Source: Pseudomonadota bacterium (GTDB lineage Bacteria > Pseudomonadota > Gammaproteobacteria > Burkholderiales > Burkholderiaceae_C). Taken from it: DNA of 64,000 bases. Below the pieces are notes generated by a model that searched no databases, was not told where the DNA came from, and worked only from the letters and a program-made list of their open reading frames with translations. The position numbers and the translations under genes were made by a program. Positions 1 to 9,117 of the stretch are shown here, piece after piece. The DNA is taken from positions 1-64,000 of the forward strand of contig CAUJHV010000075.1 of NCBI GenBank assembly GCA_963205115.1. The letters are read 5' to 3'. The number at the start of each line of letters is the position of its first letter. The stretch's first letter is position 1.

Positions 1-1
1 G

Positions 2-1504
2 CTGGACGGCATTCCGCTGGCGCTGGAGCTGGCGGCTGCCGCCACGCGCCGCATGCCACTGGCGCGGTTGACCGAGCGGCTGGAAGACCGTCTGGGCACG
101 CTGGTGCACGGCACACGCGTGGCCAGCGAACGCCAGGCCACGCTGCGCGGCCTGATCGACTGGAGCCACGAGCTGCTGAGCCCGCCGCAGCAGCAGATCT
201 TCCAGCGCCTGGCGGTCTTCGCCGGCGGCTGGACCCTGGAAGCCGCCGAGGCCGTGTGTGCCGACGACACGCTGCCGGCCGAATCGATGATCGAGTGGCT
301 GGGCGAGCTGGTGGAGAAATCGCTCGTGCAGATGGACCCGGTCACGGGCCGCTACCGCATGTTGGATACCGTGCGGCAGTATGCGCAGGAGCGCCTGGCC
401 GCTTCAGCCGAAGTGGCCGCTGCGGCGCAGGCGAAGCACCTGCAGTTTCATCTGGCCCTGGCTGAGAGCGCCCGGCCGCATTTGGGCGGGCCGGAGCAGA
501 AAACCTGGCTGGCGACGCTGGATCTGGAGCGGGACAACTTGCTGGCGGCGCATCAGGCCTGCCGCTCGGTGCCGGCAGGGCCCGAGCGCGGCGCGCGTCT
601 GAGCTGGGCGCTGAAGCCCTATTGGCTGAACCGCGGGCTGCTGGGCACCGGCCTGCGCTTGTGCGTCGATTCGCTGGAGTGGCTCAAGCCCGATGTGCCC
701 GACGCGACACGCTGCGCGGCCTTGGCGGACGCGGGCCAGATGTGCGTCTTTGTCGGCCAATATGCGCGCGCCCAGAACTACCTCGAGGCCTGCCTGCGCC
801 TGGCGCGCACGCTGGGTGACGGGCGCCTGGAGGTGGCGGCGCTGCAGCCCCTGGCGATGGCTTGTCTGGCGCATGGCGACCTGGACGCGGCGGCCTCGCA
901 CCTGGAGGCGGCCTGTGAGCGGGCGCGGCAGGCCGGGAACCGATCCTTCCAGGCCTATGCCGAAAACACCCTGGGGCAGATCCATCGCGTGGCGGGACGT
1001 TTCGCCGAAGCCGAACGCCTGAGCGCATCCGCGCGCGCAGCCGCGCAAGCGCAGGAAGACCGCGATCTCGAAGCCATCACCCGCCTGAACGACGCGATGA
1101 CGGCCCTGGATGCGCGCGGGGCCAAGGGGGCGGCGCCCGCAGCGGCGCTGCTGGGCCAGGTGCTCGACATGTGCGAAGAGAGCGGATCGCACGCCCTGGT
1201 GCAGAGCACGCTCGAAGTGGCATGCGGCCTGGCCTGCGTGCGCGAGGCCTGGCCTCGGGCCCTGGAGTTCTGGTCCTGGGCGGAGGCCATGGCGCGTCAC
1301 AGCGGGCTGCGACGCGACCCCGCCGATGAGGCCTTCATGGCCCGCCACCTGCGGTCATTGGAGGCTGCCGTCGGCGCCTCGGTGCTGCACCAGACCGTGG
1401 CGCGCGCCGATCTTCAGCCGGTCGATGCGGCGATCGTGCGGCTGCGGGACGGCCTCTTCGAATTGACCCGGCCTGCCGCAGCGGACAGCACCGTGCTCAG
1501 TTGA
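2..1504 (+). CDS. AfsR/LuxR-type predicted ATPase regulator, C-terminal part
   Basis: The gene enters from the left edge, open in frame from base 2, so only the C-terminal 500 residues are present. The first visible residues (LDGIPLALELAAA) are the end of the NB-ARC/STAND ATPase module of AfsR- and LuxR-like regulators. They are followed by the winged-helix stretch typical of this family (RQATLRGLIDWSHELL, then FAGGWTLEAAEAVC). The rest is a helical TPR-like array with repeated Ala/Leu-rich pairs. Such proteins are signal-transducing ATPases that control transcription, usually with a DNA-binding domain at one end; that part is outside the window. The stop overlaps the tail of the convergent lipoprotein gene by 8 bp. 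The ligand and target are unknown. Confidence 0.8.
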   Translation: MDGIPLALELAAAATRRMPLARLTERLEDRLGTLVHGTRVASERQATLRGLIDWSHELLSPPQQQIFQRLAVFAGGWTLEAAEAVCADDTLPAESMIEWLGELVEKSLVQMDPVTGRYRMLDTVRQYAQERLAASAEVAAAAQAKHLQFHLALAESARPHLGGPEQKTWLATLDLERDNLLAAHQACRSVPAGPERGARLSWALKPYWLNRGLLGTGLRLCVDSLEWLKPDVPDATRCAALADAGQMCVFVGQYARAQNYLEACLRLARTLGDGRLEVAALQPLAMACLAHGDLDAAASHLEAACERARQAGNRSFQAYAENTLGQIHRVAGRFAEAERLSASARAAAQAQEDRDLEAITRLNDAMTALDARGAKGAAPAAALLGQVLDMCEESGSHALVQSTLEVACGLACVREAWPRALEFWSWAEAMARHSGLRRDPADEAFMARHLRSLEAAVGASVLHQTVARADLQPVDAAIVRLRDGLFELTRPAAADSTVLS

Positions 1505-2057
1505 TCATGCCCATCGGATCGACACAGGTCGGGATCGGATCATTCGGCCGCTTGACGCAGATGTCGTACTTGAAGACCGCCGGCGCGTTGCTCTGGAAGG
1601 TGCAGGTCGCCGTGACCTTGTTGGTGTCCGACGCGCACTCGCAGTTCTGCTGCGTGGGCAGTGCGGCCAGCGGGCACTTGGCTTCGGAGTTGTTCACCCG
1701 CTCGAAGGCCGCGCGGTAGTCTGCAGCCGTGGGCGAGGCGATGCCCAGCGGCAGGAAGCGGCGGATGCGGATCGTCAGCCGGGTGCCGACCGGGTTGTTG
1801 GGCAACACCCAGGTGGCGGAAATCGGTTGACCCGGGGCAGCGCTGCCGCGCGTGATCGGGAAGGGCTCGGGTGTCGCGGTGGGCACGAATCCGGTCGGCG
1901 TGCTGCTGGGCGTGAGGCTGACGACGGCCTGGCGCGGCGAGTGCGTCCCGCCGCCCGTGCCGCCCGTGCCGCCGGTGCCACCTTGACCCGCGCGGTAGCC
2001 GCAACCGGCCAGCAAAGACGCCACGACCAATGCGACCCACCAGAAGACTCGATTCAT
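1497..2057 (-). CDS. Hypothetical lipoprotein with Gly/Thr repeat linker
   Basis: A 186-aa protein with an N-terminal hydrophobic segment and lipobox LLAGC (Cys at residue 19), so it should be a lipid-anchored envelope protein. Directly after the Cys comes a repeated GGTGGT linker, encoded by a short GC-rich tandem repeat near 1950-1982, which would be prone to length change. A Pro/Thr-rich stretch follows, then a C-terminal half with several Cys (CPLA, NCECASD, TCTF, DICVK, PTCVD) that could form disulfides in the periplasm. I do not recognise the family. It is convergent with the regulator gene to its left, with an 8-bp overlap. Confidence 0.7.
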   Translation of the reverse strand: MNRVFWWVALVVASLLAGCGYRAGQGGTGGTGGTGGGTHSPRQAVVSLTPSSTPTGFVPTATPEPFPITRGSAAPGQPISATWVLPNNPVGTRLTIRIRRFLPLGIASPTAADYRAAFERVNNSEAKCPLAALPTQQNCECASDTNKVTATCTFQSNAPAVFKYDICVKRPNDPIPTCVDPMGMIN

Positions 2058-2436
2058 TCCCCACTCCTCGCTTGCAAAAGGCCGCAGGCGGCCCGGATGC
2101 CGACGCGTCGCGCCGACCGTTGAAGCCGAGGTTATACGCCCCCTGCGGGGGTGTTTCTGGGGATGGCGGGTGCGCAGGGCGCGTCGGGCCCCGGCGCCTC
2201 GTGCGTCCTGATGAGACGGCGTCTCGAATCAGCCACGACAGGGCTCGTTTGCAGCACGGCTGGGCGTGTGGCGCGCGGTGCGCAGTGTGCGCGGTGCGTG
2301 CGTGCGGGCAGGGTGGGTGCAGGTGCGGGAACAGCAGCTTGAGCAGCCGCAGGAACCGTGGCGAAAAGGTGCGATCGGTCGCGGCCTTTCGCGGCTTCTC
2401 ACCCGGGCGGGATCGAAGCCAAAGTGGAGTGCCGGA
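2058..2436. other. Intergenic stretch without a convincing gene
   Basis: Between the lipoprotein start and the small minus-strand ORF at 2437-2574 I see only GC-rich sequence with overlapping chance frames. It should hold the promoter of the minus-strand lipoprotein gene near its left end. No clear terminator or repeat was found. Confidence 0.4.
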
Positions 2437-2574
2437 TCAGCTGGTCCAGCGCGGCACGTGTGCCACCAGGGCCAGCAGCGACACCAGCAGCAGGCAGGGT
2501 GCGGCCATCTCCCAGACATTGCGCAACCAGCGCGGCAGGCGCTGCGGGCGATGGGTGTGCAGGGGTGGGCGCAT
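2437..2574 (-). CDS. Possible 45-aa single-span membrane protein
   Basis: A short frame on the minus strand starts ATG at 2574 and stops TGA at 2437-2439. The product begins with a basic, proline-rich stretch (RPPLHTHRPQR), then an amphipathic segment and one clear hydrophobic span (CLLLVSLLALVAHV), ending RWTS. The pattern of basic N-terminus then one membrane helix is what real small inner-membrane proteins look like, but the ribosome-binding site is weak (a GAGAG) and no family is recognised. It could be a chance frame in GC-rich DNA. Confidence 0.4.
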   Translation of the reverse strand: MRPPLHTHRPQRLPRWLRNVWEMAAPCLLLVSLLALVAHVPRWTS

Positions 2575-2854
2575 GGTGTGACTCTCTGTCGCGGGCGGAT
2601 CGGGGGGAAAACGACTCTACGCCGCGTGCTGGAAAGCTAACGCGCGATCAGCGCCGCGGTTGCCGTCCATTTGAGGGGGGGTGCCGCTTTCACGGGTAAA
2701 CACCGACTGCTTTTGTGGTGTTGAAACGCCGCGTTGCCCTTCGCCCGGTGCGCCGGCGTCCGTGGCGCAGGCCTGCGGCGTGCTTGATACGCCTCAACGA
2801 CACCGCCGGGGGTGCGCCGAAGAATCGGCGCACATTCACACTGGAGACACGCCC

Positions 2855-3460
2855 ATGCTGGAAATCCGCATTCACGGGCGAGGGGGGCAGGGCGTGGTCA
2901 CCGCGGCCGAGATGCTCTCCGTCGCGGCTTTCGAGCAGGGGCGCCACGCGCAGGCCTTTCCCAGCTTCGGCAGCGAGCGCACGGGCGCGCCGGTGGTGGC
3001 CTTCTGCCGCATCGACACGCGCGAGATCCGCCTGCGCGAGCCCATCATGGCGCCCGACGTCCTGATCGTGCAGGACCCGACGCTGCTGCACCAGGTGGAC
3101 GTCTTCCAGGGCCTCAAGCCCGACGGCTGGGTGCTCATCAACACCCGCAAGAGCTTCGACGAGTTGGGCCTGGCGGCCGTGGCGGCGCGCTTCCGCCACG
3201 AGCGGCTGACCACCGTGCCGGCCACCGACATCGCGATGAAGCACCTCAAGCGCCCGCTGCCCAACGCCGTGCTGCTGGGCGGCTTTGCCGCGCTGGCCGG
3301 GCTGGTGACGCTGGAAGCGGTGGAACACGCCATCCGCGACACCTTCAGCGGCGCGGTGGCCGAGGCCAACGTGGCCGCGGCGCGCGAGGCCTATGCCTAC
3401 GTGCGGCACGAGATCGACGAACTGGCGCACACAGGCGCCTCCCCGGACAGCAAGGCCTGA
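2855..3460 (+). CDS. porC: 2-oxoacid:acceptor oxidoreductase, gamma subunit
   Basis: A 201-aa subunit of the pyruvate/2-ketoisovalerate ferredoxin oxidoreductase family, which decarboxylates a 2-oxoacid with CoA and passes electrons to ferredoxin. The start MLEIRIHGRGGQGVVTAAEML carries the hallmark GRGGQGVV motif of the gamma domain; FPSFGSERTGAPV is also typical. I chose ATG 2855, with GGAG 8 bases upstream, over an upstream in-frame ATG at 2681 whose extension looks non-coding. It is the first gene of a four-gene operon, and the alpha gene begins 3 bases after its stop. The substrate cannot be fixed from sequence; pyruvate or a branched-chain 2-oxoacid are both possible. Confidence 0.9.
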   Translation: MLEIRIHGRGGQGVVTAAEMLSVAAFEQGRHAQAFPSFGSERTGAPVVAFCRIDTREIRLREPIMAPDVLIVQDPTLLHQVDVFQGLKPDGWVLINTRKSFDELGLAAVAARFRHERLTTVPATDIAMKHLKRPLPNAVLLGGFAALAGLVTLEAVEHAIRDTFSGAVAEANVAAAREAYAYVRHEIDELAHTGASPDSKA

Positions 3461-3463
3461 AGC

Positions 3464-4720
3464 ATGACCATCAAACAGATCGAAGGCTCCAAGGCCGTCG
3501 CCGAGGCCGTGGCCTTGTGCCGGCCGGAAGTCATCTGCGCCTACCCGATCAGCCCGCAGACGCACATCGTCGAAGGGCTGGGCGAGCTGGTGAAGAGCGG
3601 GGCGCTGACACCCTGCGAGTTCATCAACGTGGAGAGCGAATTCGCCGCGATGAGCGTGGCCATCGGCAGCAGCGCGGCCGGCGCACGCAGCTACACGGCC
3701 ACCGCCAGCCAGGGCCTGCTGTTCATGGCGGAAGCCGTCTACAACGCCAGCGGCCTGGGCCTGCCCATCGTGATGACCGTGGCCAACCGCGCCATCGGCG
3801 CGCCCATCAACATCTGGAACGACCACAGCGACAGCATGAGCCAGCGCGACTGCGGCTGGATCCAGCTGTTCGCCGCGCACAACCAGGAGGCCGTGGACCT
3901 GCACATCCAGGCCTTCAAGCTGGCCGAGGAACTGAGCATGCCGGTGATGGTGTGCATGGACGGCTTCATCCTCACGCACGCGGTGGAGCGCGTGACGATC
4001 CCCAGCCAGGCCGACGTGGACGCCTTCCTGCCGCCCTACGAGCCGCGCCAGGTGCTGGACCCGGCCGAGCCCGTGAGCATCGGCGCGATGGTCGGCCCCG
4101 AGGCCTTCATGGAGGTGCGCTACCTCGCGCACGCCAAGCAGGGCATGGCGCTGGAGCGCATCCCGCAGATTGCCGCGGAGTTTGCGCAGCGCTTCGGCCG
4201 CAACACCGGCGGGCTGGTGCGCGGCTACCACTGCGAGGACGCTGAGACCATCGTCGTGGCGCTGGGCTCGGTGATCGGTACGCTGCGCGACACGGTGGAA
4301 GAGCTGCGCGAGGCGGGCATGAAGATCGGCGTGCTGGGCATCCAGAGCTACCGGCCCTTCCCGCTGGCGGCGGTGCGCGAGGCGCTGCAAGGCGCGCAGC
4401 GCGTGGTGGTGCTGGAGAAGAGTTTCAGCGTGGGCCTGGGCGGCGTGGTCAGCACGGATGTGCGGCTGGCGCTCAGCGGCCTGCACTTGCGCGGCTACAC
4501 CGTCATCGCCGGGCTGGGCGGGCGCGCGATCACCAAGGCGTCGCTGGCGCGCATGCTGCGCGAAGCGGCGGCGGATACGCTGGAGCCGCTGACCTTCCTG
4601 GATCTGGACAAGGGCATCGTCGAGCGCCAATTGCAGCGCGAAGCCGCCACGCGGCGCAGCGGGCCGATCGCGGAGAACCTGCTGCGTGATGTCGGGGCCG
4701 TGGCCTCCAAAGTGTCTTGA
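3464..4720 (+). CDS. porA: 2-oxoacid:acceptor oxidoreductase, alpha subunit
   Basis: A 418-aa alpha subunit. The N-terminal pyrimidine-binding domain shows the motif AYPISPQTHIVE near residue 30 and the Glu-containing stretch FINVESEFAAMSVAIG that contacts the thiamine diphosphate ring in this family. The C-terminal third is a transketolase-C-like domain (VLGIQSYRPFPLAAVREAL, VVVLEKSFSVG). Length fits separate-subunit enzymes rather than the large single-chain nifJ type. It follows the gamma gene with a 3-base gap and precedes the beta gene by 10 bases, so the subunits are clearly co-transcribed. Confidence 0.92.
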   Translation: MTIKQIEGSKAVAEAVALCRPEVICAYPISPQTHIVEGLGELVKSGALTPCEFINVESEFAAMSVAIGSSAAGARSYTATASQGLLFMAEAVYNASGLGLPIVMTVANRAIGAPINIWNDHSDSMSQRDCGWIQLFAAHNQEAVDLHIQAFKLAEELSMPVMVCMDGFILTHAVERVTIPSQADVDAFLPPYEPRQVLDPAEPVSIGAMVGPEAFMEVRYLAHAKQGMALERIPQIAAEFAQRFGRNTGGLVRGYHCEDAETIVVALGSVIGTLRDTVEELREAGMKIGVLGIQSYRPFPLAAVREALQGAQRVVVLEKSFSVGLGGVVSTDVRLALSGLHLRGYTVIAGLGGRAITKASLARMLREAAADTLEPLTFLDLDKGIVERQLQREAATRRSGPIAENLLRDVGAVASKVS

Positions 4721-4730
4721 AGGTCCTCAC

Positions 4731-5780
4731 ATGACTCCGATCAAGTTCTACCAAACCGGCACGTTCACCGTCGGCAACCGCCTGCTGTCGCCCGAGCAGC
4801 GCAGCGTCCAATCCAGCACCGAGCGCAGCAACAGCCTGAACAGCGGCCACCGCGCCTGCCAGGGCTGCGGCGAGGCGCTGGGCGCGCGTTATGCGGTGGA
4901 TGCCGCCATGCGCGCATCCAACAACCAGCTGATCGCCGCCAACGCCACGGGCTGCCTGGAGGTCTTCTCCACGCCCTACCCGGAGACGAGCTGGCAGCTG
5001 CCCTGGATCCACAGCCTCTTCGGCAATGCCGCGGCCGTGGGCACGGGCATCGCCGCGGCGCTGAAGGTGAAGTCCATCAAGGCCGGGCAGGGGCCGCACC
5101 CGGCCACGCGTGTCATCGCGCAGGGGGGCGACGGCGGCACCACGGACATCGGCTTCGGCTGCCTCAGCGGCATGTTCGAGCGCAACGACGACGTGCTGTA
5201 CATCTGCTACGACAACGAGGCCTACATGAACACGGGCGTGCAGCGCAGCAGCGCCACGCCGCCGGCCGCGCGCACGGCCACGACCATGGCGGTGGGCAGC
5301 GCACCGGGCGCGGACTTCGGCAAGGGCAAGAACCTGCCGCGGATCGCCATGGCGCACGAGATTCCCTACGTGGCCACCGCCACCGTGGCCGACCTGCGCG
5401 ACCTGGAGTCCAAGGTGGAAATGGCGATGAGCATCCGCGGCGCGCGCTACATCCACATCCTGGTGCCGTGCCCGCTGGGCTGGGGATCGGCCAGCCACGA
5501 CACCATCCGCCTGGCGCGGCTGGCGCGCGAGACCGGCATCTTTGCGGAGTTCGAAGCGGAACACGGCGAGGTCACCAGCGTCACGCCCATCCGCAAGCGC
5601 CTGCCGGTGGAGGAGTACCTCAAACCCCAGAAACGATTCGCGCACCTTTTCGGCCCGAACGGCCACCCCGAGACCATCGCGCTGATCCAGGCCGAGGCCG
5701 ACCGCAACATCCGCCGCTTCGGGCTGCTGCCGGAGTCCGCGATGGCTGCTGAAGCCGCCAGCGAAGGAGCCGCCGCATGA
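4731..5780 (+). CDS. porB: 2-oxoacid:acceptor oxidoreductase, beta subunit (thiamine diphosphate-binding)
   Basis: A 349-aa beta subunit that binds thiamine diphosphate and an iron-sulfur cluster. CQGCGEALG near residue 40 and GCLEVFSTPYP supply the cluster cysteines of this family. The thiamine diphosphate/Mg motif is GGDGGTTDIGFG followed by CYDNEAYMNTGVQRS. ATG 4731 is preferred to the upstream ATG 4686, because the added residues would lie inside the alpha gene and a ribosome-binding-site-like AAGG lies just in front. The stop overlaps the next ATG by 4 bases, showing translational coupling to the reductase gene. Confidence 0.92.
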   Translation: MTPIKFYQTGTFTVGNRLLSPEQRSVQSSTERSNSLNSGHRACQGCGEALGARYAVDAAMRASNNQLIAANATGCLEVFSTPYPETSWQLPWIHSLFGNAAAVGTGIAAALKVKSIKAGQGPHPATRVIAQGGDGGTTDIGFGCLSGMFERNDDVLYICYDNEAYMNTGVQRSSATPPAARTATTMAVGSAPGADFGKGKNLPRIAMAHEIPYVATATVADLRDLESKVEMAMSIRGARYIHILVPCPLGWGSASHDTIRLARLARETGIFAEFEAEHGEVTSVTPIRKRLPVEEYLKPQKRFAHLFGPNGHPETIALIQAEADRNIRRFGLLPESAMAAEAASEGAAA

Positions 5781-7456
5781 ACCACGACGCCACCAAACCC
5801 TTTGCCATCACGCTGGACCCCGGCTCTTCGCTGGCCAACAAGACCGGCACCTGGCGCACGCAGCGGCCCGTGTACGTGGACCGCCTGCCGCCCTGCAACG
5901 CGCAGTGCCCGGCCGGTGAAGACATCCAGGGCTGGCTCTTCCACGCCGAAGGCGGCGACTACGAAGCCGCGTGGCGCCATCTGACGCGCGATAACCCCTT
6001 CCCGGCCACGATGGGCCGCGTCTGCTATCACACCTGCGAAGGCGCCTGCAACCGCGGCAAGCTGGACGAGGCCGTGGGCATCAACTCCGTCGAGCGCTTT
6101 CTGGGCGACGAGGCCCTCAAGCGCGGCTGGCGCTTCGACCTGCCGCCACTGGAAACCGGCAAGCGTGTGCTGGTGGTGGGCGCCGGGCCTTCGGGCATGA
6201 GCGCGGCCTACCACCTGCGCCGCCGCGGCCACCGCGTGACGGTGATGGAAGCTGGCCCGCTGATGGGCGGCATGATGCGCTTCGGCATACCGCAATACCG
6301 GCTGCCGCGCGACGTGCTGCAGGCCGAGATGCAGCGCATCGTCGACCTGGGCGTGGAGGTGCGGCTGAATTCAAAAGTCAGCGCCATCGAGACCGAGATG
6401 ACGCAAGGCGGCTTCGACGCCGCCTTCCTGGCCGTGGGCGCGCATATCGGCAAGCGCACCACCATACCCGCGAAGGACGGCGCGCGCATCCTGGACGCTG
6501 TCTCCGTGCTGCGCAGCATGGAAGGCGAAGACAAGCCCATGCTCGGCCGCCGCGTGGTGGTCTACGGCGGCGGCAACACGGCCATCGACGTGGCCCGCAC
6601 CGCCAAGCGCCTGGGCGCCACCGAAGCCATCATCGTCTACCGCCGCACACGCGAGAAGATGCCCGCGCACGACTTCGAAGTGGAAGAAGCGCTGCAGGAA
6701 GGCGTGATGGTGAAGTGGCTCAGCACCATCAAGCAGCAGGGCGAAGGCGGCGACCTGACCATCGAGAAGATGACGCTGGACGCCAAGGGCAACCCGCAGC
6801 CCACCGGCGAATTCGAGACCCTGCAGGCCGACAGCCTGGTGCTGGCGCTGGGCCAGGACGTGGACCTGGGCCTGCTGAACGGCGTGCCCGGCCTGGACGT
6901 GAAAGACGGCGTGGTGCAGGTGGACCCCGCCACGCTGATGACCGGGCGGCCGGGCCTATTTGCCGGCGGCGACATGGTGCCCGCCGAGCGCAACGTCACC
7001 GTGGCCGTGGGGCACGGCAAGAAGGCGGCCCTGCATATCGACGCCTGGTTGCGCGCTGGGGCGGCATCCGCCAGTGTCGCAGCGCCCGCACCCGCTGTAC
7101 CCACCCTACCGGCCAAACACGCGCCCGCCGGTTTCGAACGGCTGAACACCTGGTACTACACCGATGCCCCCAAAACCGTCCGCCCGCAACTGGATGCGGC
7201 CCGCCGCGTCAGCAGTTTTGATGAGGTGCAGGGCGGGTTGAATGAAGAGAATGCCCAGTTCGAGGCCAGAAGATGCCTGAGCTGCGGCAACTGCTTCGAG
7301 TGCGACAACTGCTATGGGGTCTGCCCCGATAACGCGGTGATCAAGCTCGGGCCGGGCAAGCGGTTCGAATTCAATTACGAGTACTGCAAGGGCTGCGGCG
7401 TGTGTGCCGCGGAGTGCCCTTGCGGGGCGATCGACATGGTTGGTGAGGAGGGGTAG
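5777..7456 (+). CDS. FAD/NAD(P) oxidoreductase fused to a 2[4Fe-4S] ferredoxin domain (electron-transfer partner)
   Basis: A 559-aa protein built like the small subunit of glutamate synthase with a ferredoxin tail. The N-terminal region has two cysteine groups (CNAQCPAGED; CYHTCEGACNRG) for [4Fe-4S] clusters. The FAD-binding motif is VVGAGPSGMSAAYHLRRRGH near residue 130, and the NAD(P)-binding motif is VYGGGNTAIDVARTAKRLG near residue 260. The C-terminus has two ferredoxin motifs (CGNCFECDNCYGVCP and CKGCGVCAAECPCGAI). In this operon it most likely replaces the delta ferredoxin subunit and links the oxidoreductase to NAD(P)H. That role is inferred from the domain order and the 4-bp overlap with the beta gene. 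Confidence 0.88.
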   Translation: MNHDATKPFAITLDPGSSLANKTGTWRTQRPVYVDRLPPCNAQCPAGEDIQGWLFHAEGGDYEAAWRHLTRDNPFPATMGRVCYHTCEGACNRGKLDEAVGINSVERFLGDEALKRGWRFDLPPLETGKRVLVVGAGPSGMSAAYHLRRRGHRVTVMEAGPLMGGMMRFGIPQYRLPRDVLQAEMQRIVDLGVEVRLNSKVSAIETEMTQGGFDAAFLAVGAHIGKRTTIPAKDGARILDAVSVLRSMEGEDKPMLGRRVVVYGGGNTAIDVARTAKRLGATEAIIVYRRTREKMPAHDFEVEEALQEGVMVKWLSTIKQQGEGGDLTIEKMTLDAKGNPQPTGEFETLQADSLVLALGQDVDLGLLNGVPGLDVKDGVVQVDPATLMTGRPGLFAGGDMVPAERNVTVAVGHGKKAALHIDAWLRAGAASASVAAPAPAVPTLPAKHAPAGFERLNTWYYTDAPKTVRPQLDAARRVSSFDEVQGGLNEENAQFEARRCLSCGNCFECDNCYGVCPDNAVIKLGPGKRFEFNYEYCKGCGVCAAECPCGAIDMVGEEG

Positions 7457-7661
7457 GCATCCGCAGATTCCCGCAGTGGCGCTGCGCGCGCGCTGGAATA
7501 GGTGTGGCCACCGCTGCCACGCCGACCAGCGCCTGGGCACCACGCGAATACGGGATGCCTCCGCTCATGTGTAGAGTAAGCTGACAGAAACATCCTGCCA
7601 CCGCGCAAGAAGAACGACACAGGATTGGGAGGGGCAGGTCACGCAGCACCACTGGGCATGC

Positions 7662-8816
7662 ATGACCGCACAAGAGCAAGAGGGAGCGAACAAGCGCCAG
7701 CTGATCGTCATCCTGGTTCACGGAACTTGGTCGACGAGCGAGCGCTGGACCCGGGACGGGTCCGAATTCAAGGAGGGCCTGCAAGCAGGCCTGGCTGCGC
7801 GCTACCGCGCCATCGTGCACCGCACGGTTGTCTGGTCCGGCAGCAACCGCTGGATGGCGCGCGAGCGCACCGCCACCCAACTGGCCAAGCTGATCGAAGA
7901 CTGCCGCCAAAGCGAGCGCGGCGTGCCCACCGACTACCTGCTGATCGGCCACAGCCACGGCGGCAATATCGCCACGCAGGCGGCCAGACACCGCATGGAG
8001 GCTGACCCCGGGTTTCCGCTGCGCGGCGTGGTCTGCCTGAACACCCCGTTTTTGAAACTCGAACTGCGTGCAAGCAGCCAGTTTCTTTACGTGTGGATGT
8101 TTGTGTGCCTGCTGGTGCTGGTGGCGCTGGGCCTGGCCACGAGTTATCTCAAGCCGGTGGGCGCCGAGTCACTGGCCATCTTCAACCGCCTGCTGCACGC
8201 CGACATGGAGCCCACCACGGTGATGGTGATCTTTGGCGTGTTCGCCGCGCTGCTGGCGCTGGCCACGCTGATGAACCGCAGGCTGCTGCGGCAGCGGGCG
8301 CAGAAGCCAGAACCCTGGAGCCCGCGCCCGAAGGTGCTGTGCCTTTCCAGCGCGGACGACGAGGCCATCACGCTGTTGGGCCTGGGCGAAGGCGTCGCCA
8401 ACCTGCCGCAGTTGCTGTTTCACCCCGCCGCACTGGGCGTGGCCGTGGTGGGCGCCGCCATCTGCCTGGGCACCAGGCCGTGGATGCAGCTGTGCCCCAC
8501 CGATTGGAGCTGCTGGGCCGTGGGCTCGCTGGCCGTGGGCATGACCCTGGCGTCCTGGATAGCCGTGGCCATCGTGGGCGGTTTGATCGGCAGCGTGGTG
8601 CTGGCGGTTTTGTTCGGGTTGAACTGGAAGATGTTTGTGGAAAGCCTGGTCACGCGGGTTTTGGTGACTTATACGCCGCTGGCGCCGGCGGATACGGCGT
8701 TCAGGGCGATTGCGGATCCGGATATCAAATGGTCACCGAAGGGGTTGATGCATTCGAGGATTTATCGGTCGCGGGCGGCTGTGGGGGAGATGTGTAATTG
8801 GGTGGTGCGGGAGTAG
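7662..8816 (+). CDS. Membrane-anchored alpha/beta hydrolase
   Basis: A 384-aa protein. The first 130 residues look like an alpha/beta hydrolase: the oxyanion region VILVHGTWS near residue 18 and the nucleophile elbow IGHSHGGN near residue 107. Then come at least four hydrophobic segments: about 148-170 and 190-208, and two more between 260 and 315. A soluble segment LCLSSADDEAITLLGLGEG, which could hold the acidic residue of the triad, lies between them. It may be a lipase or esterase acting at the inner membrane. It lies immediately left of the cassette array and 205 bp after the por operon. It could be an effector of the island or simply a host gene; the sequence does not decide. Confidence 0.65.
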   Translation: MTAQEQEGANKRQLIVILVHGTWSTSERWTRDGSEFKEGLQAGLAARYRAIVHRTVVWSGSNRWMARERTATQLAKLIEDCRQSERGVPTDYLLIGHSHGGNIATQAARHRMEADPGFPLRGVVCLNTPFLKLELRASSQFLYVWMFVCLLVLVALGLATSYLKPVGAESLAIFNRLLHADMEPTTVMVIFGVFAALLALATLMNRRLLRQRAQKPEPWSPRPKVLCLSSADDEAITLLGLGEGVANLPQLLFHPAALGVAVVGAAICLGTRPWMQLCPTDWSCWAVGSLAVGMTLASWIAVAIVGGLIGSVVLAVLFGLNWKMFVESLVTRVLVTYTPLAPADTAFRAIADPDIKWSPKGLMHSRIYRSRAAVGEMCNWVVRE

Positions 8817-9091
8817 GGGTGGGGTGGGTGCATGAAGGCGAAATGTCTGGAACGCGGTTATTGGCGCTCGATTTCTAAATATTAAGATTGAATATACGGA
8901 AGAATATAGTTTGAAGCTCAATCATATTTCAAAATCCGCCCATCGAATGATCTGGTCATGGTGCTGTTCGTGGGCTCGGAGAGCGGCTTCTTGCGTCGAA
9001 TAGGCGGTCTATATGCGTTACATTGGGCCATCTATAACATGATTGGAAGGCTTTAGGCCAACGGCTGGCTGATGCATTCCGTATATATCTA

Positions 9092-9098
9092 GTTAGGC
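9092..9098 (+). other. Lone integron core site GTTAGGC, left end of cassette array
   Basis: GTTAGGC at 9092-9098 stands in the same context (CTAGTTAGGC) as the right end of every attC site further on and lies 19 bases before the first cassette gene. No matching left arm of an attC is visible within 150 bp upstream, so this is either the array's attI-type insertion point or the surviving half of a decayed attC. No integrase gene lies in the 275 bp between it and the hydrolase gene. Confidence 0.6.
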
Positions 9099-9117
9099 CT
9101 CAAAGAGTCTCACATCA

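Noticed and set aside
2690-4630. A 646-codon minus-strand frame opposite porC/porA
   Set aside because: Composition (His, Ala, Arg, Gln runs) is that of an antisense shadow; the plus-strand por genes are unmistakable.
8817-9091. An integrase gene or its remnant left of the first core site
   Set aside because: I translated the stretch in both directions and found no integrase-like motif; only short frames in AT-richer DNA.
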